Made by a program: the position numbers and the translations under genes
Notes under the pieces: generated by a model
Seen by the model: only the letters and a program-made list of their open reading frames with translations
What the model was told of the DNA's origin: nothing
Database searches by the model: none
Shown here: piece after piece, positions 50,213-58,556 of the stretch
Layout: every line of letters starts with the position of its first letter
How positions within the stretch are numbered: the stretch's first letter is position 1
From: Erythrobacter ani
GTDB lineage: Bacteria; Pseudomonadota; Alphaproteobacteria; Sphingomonadales; Sphingomonadaceae
Length of the DNA stretch: 64,000 bases
Reading direction: 5' to 3'
NCBI RefSeq assembly: GCF_019204025.1
Contig: NZ_JAGSPB010000001.1
Span: 1,178,001-1,242,000, forward strand

Positions 50213-50626
50213 ATGAGCGATGATAACGCACCTCCCGATTTCACCCGCGCCGACTTTACGCCGGGTTTCCTCGATCACGGCGGTCCCTATTTCCTGAAGG
50301 AGGTGCAAGCCGGACCAAGAATCATCGGTCTGCGAATCTTGCCCCACCACATCAATTACAAGGATGCGGCCCATGGCGGGGTCATATCGACCTTCGCCGA
50401 TGTCGCGCTCAGCCATGCGGTCTATGACGCAGAACGTCCGCGTCTGGCGCCGTCGACCATCACCCTGAACGTGAATTACCTGGCAGGCGCTAAGCTGGGC
50501 GACTGGCTCGAGGCGTATGTGCGAATCGACCGGATGGGCGGGCGGACAGCCTACACGTCCGGGGAGATCCATCGCGGCGATGAAGCGATCGCGACCATGA
50601 CCGGCGTATTCGCAATCAAGCGCTAA
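50213..50626 (+). CDS. PaaI-type hotdog thioesterase
   Basis: A 137-residue hotdog-fold thioesterase. The core helix motif is HGGVISTFADVALSHAV near residues 60-76, with the Asp that acts in PaaI enzymes. ITLNVNYLAGAKLGDWLEA follows. It would release CoA from an acyl or aryl thioester and protect the CoA pool. It overlaps the 3' end of the convergent NTF2-fold gene by 4 bases. Confidence 0.87.
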   Translation: MSDDNAPPDFTRADFTPGFLDHGGPYFLKEVQAGPRIIGLRILPHHINYKDAAHGGVISTFADVALSHAVYDAERPRLAPSTITLNVNYLAGAKLGDWLEAYVRIDRMGGRTAYTSGEIHRGDEAIATMTGVFAIKR

Positions 50627-51174
50627 CCAATAAAGCGCGCAACCACTGGCGTCGAAGGATCGCGCGCGTCGTGATAACCGCAAGACCCCTCGGGCATTTC
50701 AGAAAGATCGACGCCTTCGACCTCCCGAAACTCTCGCCAATCGTAAAGGCCGGTGCGCTTGGCAATACGCCATTGCTGCGCTCCGGCGACCATGCGCTTT
50801 TCGAAGCGGTCGACATACCGGCCTGCGATCACGGCCGAGTAAGTCCTCCCTTTGTCCGGGAATACGTCGGCCATCGCGTAGCCTGCAGGAACGGTGTGCA
50901 TCGCCGTCATATAGGTTTCGGTATGGCAAACATGATCGCCTTCGAATCCAAACTGTATTTGACCGAGCTGGTGCTGCGTGACGAGACACGGGTCGATGAT
51001 GGCGCGCGCCTGCTCGACGAAGCCGCGCCAATCGCCCAGCACCGTGCCGAACTGGAATTGCGCATCGTCGTGAAAAAGGTGCGCCATCATGTCCCAGCGC
51101 CGCCGGTCGATCGCGTGGGCATAGGTCGCGATCACGTCGGTGATGGCCGCACGGTCTTCCAGTCTCATGCTCAT
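50623..51174 (-). CDS. NTF2-fold (SnoaL_4-like) protein, possible dehydratase
   Basis: A 183-residue protein: LEDRAAITDVIATYAHAIDR at residues 5-24, then WDMMAHLFHDDAQFQFG. THQLGQ-type and HTETYMTAMHTV segments supply His residues. The Tyr-Asp spacing in YAHAID is that of the bile-acid-dehydratase-like SnoaL_4 proteins. The start MSMRL could also be MRL two codons on. It begins within the last codons of the MDR gene (4-base overlap). Confidence 0.8.
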   Translation of the reverse strand: MSMRLEDRAAITDVIATYAHAIDRRRWDMMAHLFHDDAQFQFGTVLGDWRGFVEQARAIIDPCLVTQHQLGQIQFGFEGDHVCHTETYMTAMHTVPAGYAMADVFPDKGRTYSAVIAGRYVDRFEKRMVAGAQQWRIAKRTGLYDWREFREVEGVDLSEMPEGSCGYHDARDPSTPVVARFIG

Positions 51175-52172
51175 CCTTCCAACTCCACGATGACCTTGCC
51201 GATATTGCCGCCAGTGAACAGCTTTTCGTAGGCTGAGAGCGTGTTTTCAAGGCCGCGCGTGACATCGTAGGGCATGCGAAGTTTCCCCTCATCCATCCAG
51301 GATCTGAGCCGAGCTGTCAGCCGCTCGCCCTGATCCATGAAGTCGGGAGAGAAAAACCCCTCGATGCGCAGGCGGCGCATCAGGATCTGATCGAATTCAC
51401 GCGGCGCGGTGCGCCTGCCGGAGCCATAGTCGGAGAGCAGCCCGCATACCGCGACCCGCCCGTAATGGTTCATGCGGGTGAGCACTTCATCAAGGAGCGG
51501 GCCGCCGACATTGTCGAAATAGACATCGAACCCTCCCACCGCATCAAGCTGTGCGCCGACGTCATCAGCTTTGTAATCGACAGCGCCTGCAATGCCCATT
51601 TCCTGGGTCAGATATCGGCACTTTTCCGCGCCGCCAGCAATGCCCCATGCCTCGCAGCCGAGCAATTTGGCAATCTGCACCGCGAGGATGCCGGTCGATC
51701 CAGCTGCGGCAGACACCAGCACCCGCTCACCTTCTCTTGCTGCTCCCGTTTCTTCAATACCCCACAGCGCAGTCCAGCCATTCATGCCGAGCGGGCCGAA
51801 CCATGCGCGCCTGTCCTCGACCGACGGATCGAGCACGATCGCGCCGCTCATCACCGCATCGATCTGGCTCATCGCGCCCCACACCCCGAATGCGCGCACA
51901 AGATCTCCTTCGACAAACTCATCGGCGCGGGACGCCACGACTTCGCCTACGACGAGGCCCGTCATCGGCGCTCCGACGGGCAGGGGTGGCTGGTATCCGT
52001 CCTCGCGATCGGTCAGCCAGAGACGGGTCCCCGCGTCCATCGAAAGCATCGCGTTCCGGATCCGGATTTCGCCATCGGCAAGATCGCTGAGCGGCGCATC
52101 CACCAGTGCCAGCGCGCTTGCGAAATCGGTGCCTTCGGGGCGGCGCTCGATACGCCAGAACAGGTTTTCCAT
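51171..52172 (-). CDS. Zinc-free MDR reductase (leukotriene/prostaglandin-reductase type)
   Basis: A 333-residue NADP-dependent reductase. The Rossmann motif is VSAAAGSTGILAVQIAKLLG near 148, followed by VDYKADD, VYFDNVGGPLLDEVLTRM near 218 and the C-terminus GGNIGKVIVELEG. It is the most divergent of the three MDR paralogues. I use the ATG at 52172 (MENLFWRIERRP); upstream codons are not conserved-looking. It is divergent from the NmrA-like gene at 52300. Confidence 0.86.
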   Translation of the reverse strand: MENLFWRIERRPEGTDFASALALVDAPLSDLADGEIRIRNAMLSMDAGTRLWLTDREDGYQPPLPVGAPMTGLVVGEVVASRADEFVEGDLVRAFGVWGAMSQIDAVMSGAIVLDPSVEDRRAWFGPLGMNGWTALWGIEETGAAREGERVLVSAAAGSTGILAVQIAKLLGCEAWGIAGGAEKCRYLTQEMGIAGAVDYKADDVGAQLDAVGGFDVYFDNVGGPLLDEVLTRMNHYGRVAVCGLLSDYGSGRRTAPREFDQILMRRLRIEGFFSPDFMDQGERLTARLRSWMDEGKLRMPYDVTRGLENTLSAYEKLFTGGNIGKVIVELEG

Positions 52173-52232
52173 GATGGCTCTTGTCCGCACCCACTCGCTG
52201 CTCGGCAAGCTGCGCTTTTGTTAGGCTGCTAT

Positions 52233-52239
52233 CACTTTG
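52233..52239 (+). promoter_or_regulatory. CACTTTG motif, 67 bases before the NmrA-like start
   Basis: Shared core, followed by GCGCGGTG, which gives a loose CACT...GGTG dyad. Spacing to the start codon equals that of the 39313 copy. Confidence 0.35.
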
Positions 52240-52299
52240 GCGCGGTGCGAAAGCGCGCGCGTGAACATAGCATCCCGGCAACCAATCAGGAGAGAGACA

Positions 52300-53247
52300 A
52301 TGGCACTCATCACGGTGATCGGCGCCTCGGGCAGGCAGGGGATGGCCCAAGTCAGGCAGGCACTGAAGGCAGGGTACGACGTGCGCGCCATTTCGCGTCA
52401 GGAAGACCCGTTCGGCGGGGCGAAAATCGAGGGTGTGGAGCGCGTCGAAGTGCGACCAATGGACCTTTACGACACTGCGACGTTCAAATCCGCGCTCGAA
52501 GGGTCGGACTACATCTTCTACACGCACCCCCTTCAGGCGCGCGCTGACAGAGCCGTCCTTATCGGCGATCTGGGCAAGGTTGCTGCGGAGCTCGATGTGA
52601 AGCGCGTCGTGTGGAACACTTCGAGCTGGATTCCCGATCGCCCCGGCGATCCGTTCACCTATGGCGAGAATACGAAAGGCATCAACGCGCTGTGGCGGTC
52701 CGGTGCGCCCGGCACGGTCTTCGGCAGCGTGTTGTTTATGGACAATCTGCTGACTAATTGGGCGCGGCCTTTCATCATCAACGAAGGCCGGTACGTGTAT
52801 CCGCACAACCCGCAGCTGGAGGCAAACTGGATCAGCCTGGACGATGTTGCAAAGTTCATGCTCGCCAGCCTCAATCGCCCCGACATGGAAGGCGCATGGC
52901 TCAATATCGGTGGCCCAGAGCGGCTTGTGGGCAAGCAGGTGACGAAATACCTCTCCCAAGCGCTCGACAAAGATATCACCTACGATCCGTGCACGCCGGA
53001 AGAGTTTGGGCGCTATCTCGTCGAGGCGGCTGGCGATTCCATGCCCGCGGAGATGCGCGAGGATTTCGCCAAGGGCATTCAGGCGTTTTACGAGTACAAC
53101 AACGAAGCGCCCACACGCCCCTTCGAAGTCGACATGGACCACGTCTACGAACGCTTTCCCGAGCTCGAAGGCGATCTGGAAACGCTCGGCGAATGGACCA
53201 AGCGGCAAGATTGGGGTGAGAGCAACTTCCGGCCTGCGTTTGGGTGA
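52300..53247 (+). CDS. NmrA-like NAD(P)-binding protein
   Basis: A 315-residue atypical SDR with an intact GASGRQG cofactor motif (residues 8-14), VVWNTSSWIPDRPGDPF near 106 and LFMDNLLTNWARPFIINEG near 147. LEANWISLDDVAKFML (near 178) and GGPERLVGKQVTKYLSQAL (near 206) follow. These blocks align with the gene at 20679, so the two are paralogues. Catalytic Tyr/Lys are not recognisable, as in NmrA proteins; it may be a reductase or a redox sensor. AGGAGAGAG precedes the ATG. Confidence 0.82.
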   Translation: MALITVIGASGRQGMAQVRQALKAGYDVRAISRQEDPFGGAKIEGVERVEVRPMDLYDTATFKSALEGSDYIFYTHPLQARADRAVLIGDLGKVAAELDVKRVVWNTSSWIPDRPGDPFTYGENTKGINALWRSGAPGTVFGSVLFMDNLLTNWARPFIINEGRYVYPHNPQLEANWISLDDVAKFMLASLNRPDMEGAWLNIGGPERLVGKQVTKYLSQALDKDITYDPCTPEEFGRYLVEAAGDSMPAEMREDFAKGIQAFYEYNNEAPTRPFEVDMDHVYERFPELEGDLETLGEWTKRQDWGESNFRPAFG

Positions 53248-53356
53248 GGGTGGTTAGGTAGGCGCTCGGTCCGAGATTGACGCTTATAGCGGACTGACTG
53301 CTTGCGACCTTAAATCCGGCCATTGCTACAAGTCCGACGAACGAGGCCTTCCGATC

Positions 53357-53382
53357 GTTACCAAGGGTATGTTACCAAAGTG
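53357..53382. repeat. GTTACCAA direct repeat with inverted CACTTTG core
   Basis: GTTACCAA occurs at 53357-53364 and 53371-53378, 14 bases apart, and the second copy runs into CAAAGTG (53376-53382). The pair lies 20-45 bases before the methyltransferase start and is therefore well placed for repression. Confidence 0.4.
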
Positions 53383-53402
53383 CGGATCCTGGAGTAATTC
53401 AA

Positions 53403-54230
53403 TTGGCACTCGAAGCTGAAGTATCTGCACATTATGCCAACGGCGGGTTGCTCAAGCAGATCCTTGACGCGCTCACTGCAGTTGGGATTTCGTCCGCTTC
53501 TGCGACACCGGGGGATTTGAAATCAGTTGACGAATTTCACGTGGGTGGAATTTCGGCGACGACTGCATTGATTGATCAACTTGATTTTAAGCCGGAGATG
53601 AAGGTCCTTGATATTGGTTCCGGCATTGGTGGTACTGCTCGTTTCATTGCGGCAGAAACGGGAGCACACGTCACAGGCGTGGACCTGACACGAGAATACA
53701 CCTCCACGGCGATAGCTCTGAGCAAGTTGGTCGGCCTAAATGATGCGACCGATTTTCGAACTGCCAGCGCGCTCGACCTCCCATTCGAGGACGACAGTTT
53801 CGATGCTGCCTTGTTGCTGCATGTTGGCATGAACATTCCCGACAAGTCCGCGCTTCTGGGTGAGGCTGCGCGCGTGCTGCGCCCTAATGGATTATTCGCA
53901 ATTTACGACATCATGAAGGTTGGGACCGAGACGATCTCGTTTCCTGTTCCCTGGGCAAGCAGCGCAAATAATTCCTTTCTCGCGGACCTCCAGACATATC
54001 GAGAGGCGGCAAATGAGGCGGGATTTGTGGAAGTTTCAAGTCGCAATAAGACGGCGGCAGCGCTCGAATTTTTTGCCGAGCAGAAGCGACGCCGTGGGAC
54101 CGATGGCTTACCGGCAGTCGGTTTGCACATCCTCATGGGGTCAGATTTTACAACGAAGTTCGCTAATATGGTGAGCAATATTTCGACTGGCCGGATTGCA
54201 CCCACCGAACTCATTCTCCGACTGGGATAG
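53403..54230 (+). CDS. SAM-dependent methyltransferase (class I)
   Basis: A 275-residue methyltransferase. SAM motif I is VLDIGSGIGGTARFIAAETG near residues 68-87, motif II is VTGVDLT, and DLPFEDDSFDAALLLHVGM near 122-140 is motif III/IV. The long C-terminal half and the N-terminal GISATTALIDQL helix resemble ubiquinone/sterol or small-molecule methyltransferases. The start is TTG, with TGGAG 8 bases upstream. Base composition is visibly lower in G+C than its neighbours: 53521-53640 is about 46% by count. It may be a recent arrival. Confidence 0.85.
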   Translation: MALEAEVSAHYANGGLLKQILDALTAVGISSASATPGDLKSVDEFHVGGISATTALIDQLDFKPEMKVLDIGSGIGGTARFIAAETGAHVTGVDLTREYTSTAIALSKLVGLNDATDFRTASALDLPFEDDSFDAALLLHVGMNIPDKSALLGEAARVLRPNGLFAIYDIMKVGTETISFPVPWASSANNSFLADLQTYREAANEAGFVEVSSRNKTAAALEFFAEQKRRRGTDGLPAVGLHILMGSDFTTKFANMVSNISTGRIAPTELILRLG

Positions 54231-54335
54231 TAGCCTTTTGCGATAGTGCTCGATGGTCCTCTTCCCACCCAATAGCCGCCGCTAGCCGTTATCCCTCACG
54301 ACCCGAAAAAGTCGTCCGGGCCACTGAGATATTAG

Positions 54336-55559
54336 TCACTCCGCCGCCTCTCGCTGCTCCGCCACAAAAATCTCGAGCAACTCCTCGTCGCTCGCATTGG
54401 TGAGCTTGTCGACCCATTGGTGAAAGACCTGGCCCCCGCGTTCGTTCTTCCCGAACAGAACCTCTTTCATCATGACCGATTGGAGCGCCTCGTGCTGGCG
54501 CTTGCCGGTCGCATAATCCTCATCGCGAACCACGACTTCCAAGAAATCGAACTGCTCATGCGCCGATTTGACCTGCTCTTCGGTCTCCGGTTGGTTTTCC
54601 ATAACGTAATACTGGGTGGTGGTGCTGGTGCCCACGCTATCGCCTGGAAACAGCTGGCTGATCATCGCGCCGCGCTGTCCGCCGCCGTAGAAGCTCGCGA
54701 TCGAAATATGCGGGAAGATAGTCCATACCCCTTGGGTCAAGGCATCGGGCGGCAGGTCATCATCGCTCATCACGGTCAGATCGAGCTGCTCATCGCTGCC
54801 CGTCTTCTGCACGAATTTCGAGGGGCTGGAGAGCCGCTGGTGCGGGCCCCAGAAGAAGTAGTTCGCGCGATTGAAAAAGTCAGCGCCGAACGTGTCCTTG
54901 TGCAGCACCGGCAAGTGGTAAAAATCGAGATAGCCATCATAGGCCGTTTTCCAGTTCGGCCCGTCGAGCGTGCGCTGGCTGAACAAAGTCCAGTCTTTGA
55001 ACCCGAAAGCATCAAGCAGCGCATCGTAGCCGCTCAGGTAATCAGCGATGGGGAGCTTCGATTCGAGGTCCAGCGTCGCCCAGATCAGCCCCGCGCTTTC
55101 AAACGATGGAAACCGTTTGAGGCAAAGGGCGGCCTTGTCTACCGCGCCGAAATCCTTCGGGCTGGCCACGCCGACAAGATCGCCGTCATTCTTGAAGGTC
55201 CAGCCGTGATAGCCGCACATGAACCGGGTGGCATTGCCGGTGCCCGAGACGACCGGATTGCCTCGGTGCGTGCACATGTTGAGGAAAGCCCCGACGCTTC
55301 CATCGCGTTGGCGGGTCAATAACAGCGGCACGCCGCAGATATCCATCGCCTTGTAATCGCCCGGTTCCGGCAGCTCGCATGACGGGGCGACCATCAGCGG
55401 AAGGCGGCGGAAGATGCGGTTTTTCTCGCGCTCGTAAAGATCAGGATCGGTGTATGATGCCGCAGGGACGCGCACGATCTCGTCGGCGTATTCCATCGTA
55501 TCGGCGGCGCCATGTTCGACCAGGCTGCGGGTCATGGCGATCAATTCTTCGCGCGACAT
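54336..55559 (-). CDS. Rieske ring-hydroxylating oxygenase, alpha subunit
   Basis: A 407-residue Rieske oxygenase. [2Fe-2S] ligands are C96-T-H98 and C115-G-Y-H118. The iron site is DGYLDFYHLPVLHKDTFG near 205, with His residues five apart. C-terminal helices contain a ring of acidic residues and end EQREAAE. No electron-transfer genes are near. It lies downstream of the TonB-receptor gene on the same strand but is separated by a strong terminator, so it needs its own promoter. Confidence 0.92.
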   Translation of the reverse strand: MSREELIAMTRSLVEHGAADTMEYADEIVRVPAASYTDPDLYEREKNRIFRRLPLMVAPSCELPEPGDYKAMDICGVPLLLTRQRDGSVGAFLNMCTHRGNPVVSGTGNATRFMCGYHGWTFKNDGDLVGVASPKDFGAVDKAALCLKRFPSFESAGLIWATLDLESKLPIADYLSGYDALLDAFGFKDWTLFSQRTLDGPNWKTAYDGYLDFYHLPVLHKDTFGADFFNRANYFFWGPHQRLSSPSKFVQKTGSDEQLDLTVMSDDDLPPDALTQGVWTIFPHISIASFYGGGQRGAMISQLFPGDSVGTSTTTQYYVMENQPETEEQVKSAHEQFDFLEVVVRDEDYATGKRQHEALQSVMMKEVLFGKNERGGQVFHQWVDKLTNASDEELLEIFVAEQREAAE

Positions 55560-55655
55560 GGGGTGGTTCCTTTGGCTCTTGATGGAATGGCATGATGCGC
55601 GGCGGCCGGACCGACATGCAATGCGCGTTTTTGTGGGGAGCTTCGGCACGCGAAA

Positions 55656-55692
55656 GAAAAAGGCGGGCCCGGTTGCCCGTGGCCCGCCTTTC
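55656..55692 (-). terminator. Rho-independent terminator after the TonB-receptor gene
   Basis: AGGCGGGCC (55661-55669) pairs with GGCCCGCCT (55681-55689). On the minus strand the stem is followed by TTTTTCTTT. It lies 20 bases beyond the receptor's stop codon and is the clearest terminator of the catabolic half. Confidence 0.85.
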
Positions 55693-55712
55693 GTGACGAA
55701 CAGGCAGTTGGT

Positions 55713-58334
55713 CTAGAAGCGAACCTGCGCCTGAACAAACACTTGGCGGCCGCGGTTCTGGGTGATGACGATATCATCGCCCTGCGGGATGTTCACCCCG
55801 GCAGGCGCCAGGAACGGTCGTCCGCCGGTTGTGATCGCGAAGATCTCGTCGGTCAGGTTGACCCCGATCAGGGAGAGTCGCCATTTGCCGTCCGCATCGC
55901 CGAAGCCGATATTCGCATCCAGCGTCCAGAAGCTGTCCTGGAAGAAATCGTCGAACGTCAGCTCATCGGTGAAATAGCCATCGTTATACGCGGCGTTACC
56001 GGCGAGATTGAGTTCGAACGTATTGCCGACCGGGATGGACCAGTCGAAAGCGACGTTGCCCGCAAAATCCGGGGCCTGACTTGCGGCGCGTCCTTCCAAA
56101 TCGATGTCGTCCGGAGTCCCGTCAACTCCATCTGCACCAGGCTGGACGAACGAGCCGGTATATTCCGCATCGAGCCATGCCAGCGAACCGGAGATGTTGA
56201 GCCCTTCAATCGGTGTTCGCCAACCGAATTCCACATCGATACCCTGCGTGGTCACTTCACCGGCATTGCTGGTCACAAACTGGATGGTCGTAGCGTTGAA
56301 ATTCTGCACCTGGAGGTCGTCGAACACATAGTAATACGCAGTCGTGTTCAGTGTGATGGTGCGATCTGCGAACTGCATCTTCGCGCCGATTTCACCGCCT
56401 TCGGTCGTTTCGGATTCGAAAATCAGCGAGTCGGCCGTTGCCTGCTGCACTGCCGGATCGTCGCTTGCAAAACCGAGCAGGCCGAAACTTGGCAGGGCCG
56501 AGTTGTCGATGCCGCCCGATTTGAAGCCGGTTTTGTAAGCCGCGAACAGGTTGATGTCTTCGGTCGCCTTATACCGCAGTGTCACTTCCGGCGAGAAATT
56601 GTCGTCGTCGAAATCGATAGGACCGGAGAAGAAACCGGAAGCGACGAACGCGCCGCCTGCCGACAGAAACGAATGGACGTATGGGATCGAGATCGTCTGC
56701 GTCTTGCTTTCATCTGTGTAACGCAGACCGCCTGACAATTGCAGTTGATCGGTCAGATCGAAACTGACGCTTCCGAACACGGACGCCGCTTCGGTCTTGG
56801 TTTCAAGCTGGCGATCGTAATCGAAAGTGAAACCGGTCACGGGATCAGGTGCGATCAGCGAAATGTTGACCGCTTGCTCCGCCGTGTCGAACCCGAATTC
56901 GCGGCTTTCGTAGAAGGCACCGATCATGAAGTTGAACGGCCCATCATAGTCGCTTGCCAGACGCAGTTCCTGGCTGAATTGTTCGAGCGTGTTGTTCGGA
57001 TCGCTTGAGCCAACGCCTAGCGGGATTCCGGCTGCGTTTACCGCGCCTAGGGCCGGTGCGATGGCGCCTACCGGCACGGCGCCGGGCGGAAGGAAACCGA
57101 GTCCTGGATTGTCGGCGTCGATCGGAATGCCGAAAGTGAAGGCCGGGCCAATGCCGCCGTAGGAATAGCTGTCGACGTCCGTCGCATCGAGATCGACATA
57201 ACCGGACACGCTGGTCAGCGTCAGAGTGTCCGACAGGTCGAGGTCGAACCGCAGGCGCCCGAAGAAGAGATCGGTCTGGCCGAACGGCACACCGCCAAAT
57301 CCGACCGCTTCCGATGGCCCCGGAACCGACTGGGCGAGCGGCGGGGCTACGTCGGGTTGAAAGAACTGGTCATCGAAGCTGTTGCAATCATACCCCGCAG
57401 GGATTGCGATCACGCCCAGCACTGTAATCTCGTCGGCACGGCCATTCGCTCCGCAGCCGATCTGTGCGGTGCCGAGGGCGCCATCGTTCTCATTGCGGAC
57501 ATATTGCAGTTTGAGATTGGCGCTGAACCGGTCGAGAGGCTGCCAGTCGAGTGTGACGCGCCCGATGAAATCGGTCAGCCCACGCTCCTGATTGGCTGCC
57601 GGCGTGCCCGGTGCCTGCACGGTGAACTCGTCGACATCGTTGTATTGCGCGGCAAGGCGAATACCCAGCGTATCGGTGATCGGGCCAGAGATGTAGCCAT
57701 TGACGAGATAGCCTTCCTCTTCGAACTCGTAGTTCGCCGTCGCCCCGACTTCCCAAGTTGACGTCGGGTTCGCCGACCGGATCGAGAGCACGCCTGCGGA
57801 TGCGGATTTACCGAAGAACAGCGATTGCGGGCCCTTGAGAACGTCGATCTGCGCCGTGTCGAAGAAGCCTGCCTGCACGAGGCGCGAACTGGAGACGACA
57901 ACCCCATCAAAATCGAACGCCACTGCGGAATCGAAAGCGGAGGAGATGTTTGAGGACCCGACCCCGCGCAAGCTCAACTGACCGCCCGAACCCGAGCCGC
58001 CGACCTGCACGTTCAGCGTCGGAACGCGGCTCGTCACGTCGGCGATGTTGTCGACGTTGAATTTCTGCAATGTTTCGCCGCCGATCACGGTAACCGTGAC
58101 AGGAACCTCTTGCAGCGTCTCTGTCTGTCGCCGCGCCTGAACGAGGATGACCGTGTCGTTGTTGGTGTCGGTCAACCCGCCGTCATTCTGCTCTTCTTCG
58201 ATGACCTCTTCGCTCTGCGCAAATGCTGCCTGCGGCATCGCCGCGAAAGCCGCGATCGCTGCACCGCCGAGCAATGTGCGGCGAAGTGCGGTTGCGCCAT
58301 TGCCGGAGGCAATGCGGGTGTGAAGTCTGGTCAT
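55713..58334 (-). CDS. TonB-dependent outer-membrane receptor
   Basis: An 873-residue receptor. Residues 1-39 are a signal peptide ending in AFA. A TonB-box-like DTVILVQARR lies near 59, followed by the plug (VPVTVTVIGGETLQKFNVDN, LSLRGVGSS, IDVLKGPQSLFFGKSASAGV). A 22-strand barrel ends with the aromatic C-terminus VFVQAQVRF. In sphingomonads such receptors import diverse organic substrates; this one is flanked by two Rieske oxygenases, so it may bring in the pathway substrate. GGGAGAG precedes the ATG. Confidence 0.95.
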   Translation of the reverse strand: MTRLHTRIASGNGATALRRTLLGGAAIAAFAAMPQAAFAQSEEVIEEEQNDGGLTDTNNDTVILVQARRQTETLQEVPVTVTVIGGETLQKFNVDNIADVTSRVPTLNVQVGGSGSGGQLSLRGVGSSNISSAFDSAVAFDFDGVVVSSSRLVQAGFFDTAQIDVLKGPQSLFFGKSASAGVLSIRSANPTSTWEVGATANYEFEEEGYLVNGYISGPITDTLGIRLAAQYNDVDEFTVQAPGTPAANQERGLTDFIGRVTLDWQPLDRFSANLKLQYVRNENDGALGTAQIGCGANGRADEITVLGVIAIPAGYDCNSFDDQFFQPDVAPPLAQSVPGPSEAVGFGGVPFGQTDLFFGRLRFDLDLSDTLTLTSVSGYVDLDATDVDSYSYGGIGPAFTFGIPIDADNPGLGFLPPGAVPVGAIAPALGAVNAAGIPLGVGSSDPNNTLEQFSQELRLASDYDGPFNFMIGAFYESREFGFDTAEQAVNISLIAPDPVTGFTFDYDRQLETKTEAASVFGSVSFDLTDQLQLSGGLRYTDESKTQTISIPYVHSFLSAGGAFVASGFFSGPIDFDDDNFSPEVTLRYKATEDINLFAAYKTGFKSGGIDNSALPSFGLLGFASDDPAVQQATADSLIFESETTEGGEIGAKMQFADRTITLNTTAYYYVFDDLQVQNFNATTIQFVTSNAGEVTTQGIDVEFGWRTPIEGLNISGSLAWLDAEYTGSFVQPGADGVDGTPDDIDLEGRAASQAPDFAGNVAFDWSIPVGNTFELNLAGNAAYNDGYFTDELTFDDFFQDSFWTLDANIGFGDADGKWRLSLIGVNLTDEIFAITTGGRPFLAPAGVNIPQGDDIVITQNRGRQVFVQAQVRF

Positions 58335-58556
58335 GTTGCTCTCTCCCTTTTTCGAGCCACGGGTCAGGTCCCGTTCTCAAATCCCCAACTCAGAGATGCG
58401 TTTTTCGCACCTTCCGATATTCATGTGACTGTATGGAGGAGGGTTTCCGCGCTCATCTAGCAAAAGCGCTAGGAAGTGTCGCAAAGTGCGTTAATTTGGC
58501 AACAATGCTACACAATATAAGGATGCCGTAACGTCAGTTTACGTCAGCGGAAAGCT
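58335..58556. other. 222-base gap between Rieske gene and TonB receptor
   Basis: It holds the receptor's leader and promoter region. Visible items are the CACTTTG core above and ACGTCAG repeated at 58532-58538 and 58542-58548 (with TTT between). The region is A+T-richer than the coding parts. No small reading frame looks convincing. Confidence 0.5.
58482..58488 (-). promoter_or_regulatory. CACTTTG motif upstream of the TonB receptor
   Basis: The reverse complement reads CGCACTTTGCG, a short dyad, about 150 bases before the receptor start, further away than the other copies. The adjacent CTAGCAAAAGCGCTAG (58457-58472) is also partly symmetrical. Confidence 0.3.

Noticed and set aside
54292-54318. 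ACGAC...GTCGT hairpin between the methyltransferase and Rieske genes
   Set aside because: Five-base stem with an eight-base loop and no T-run; may be chance.
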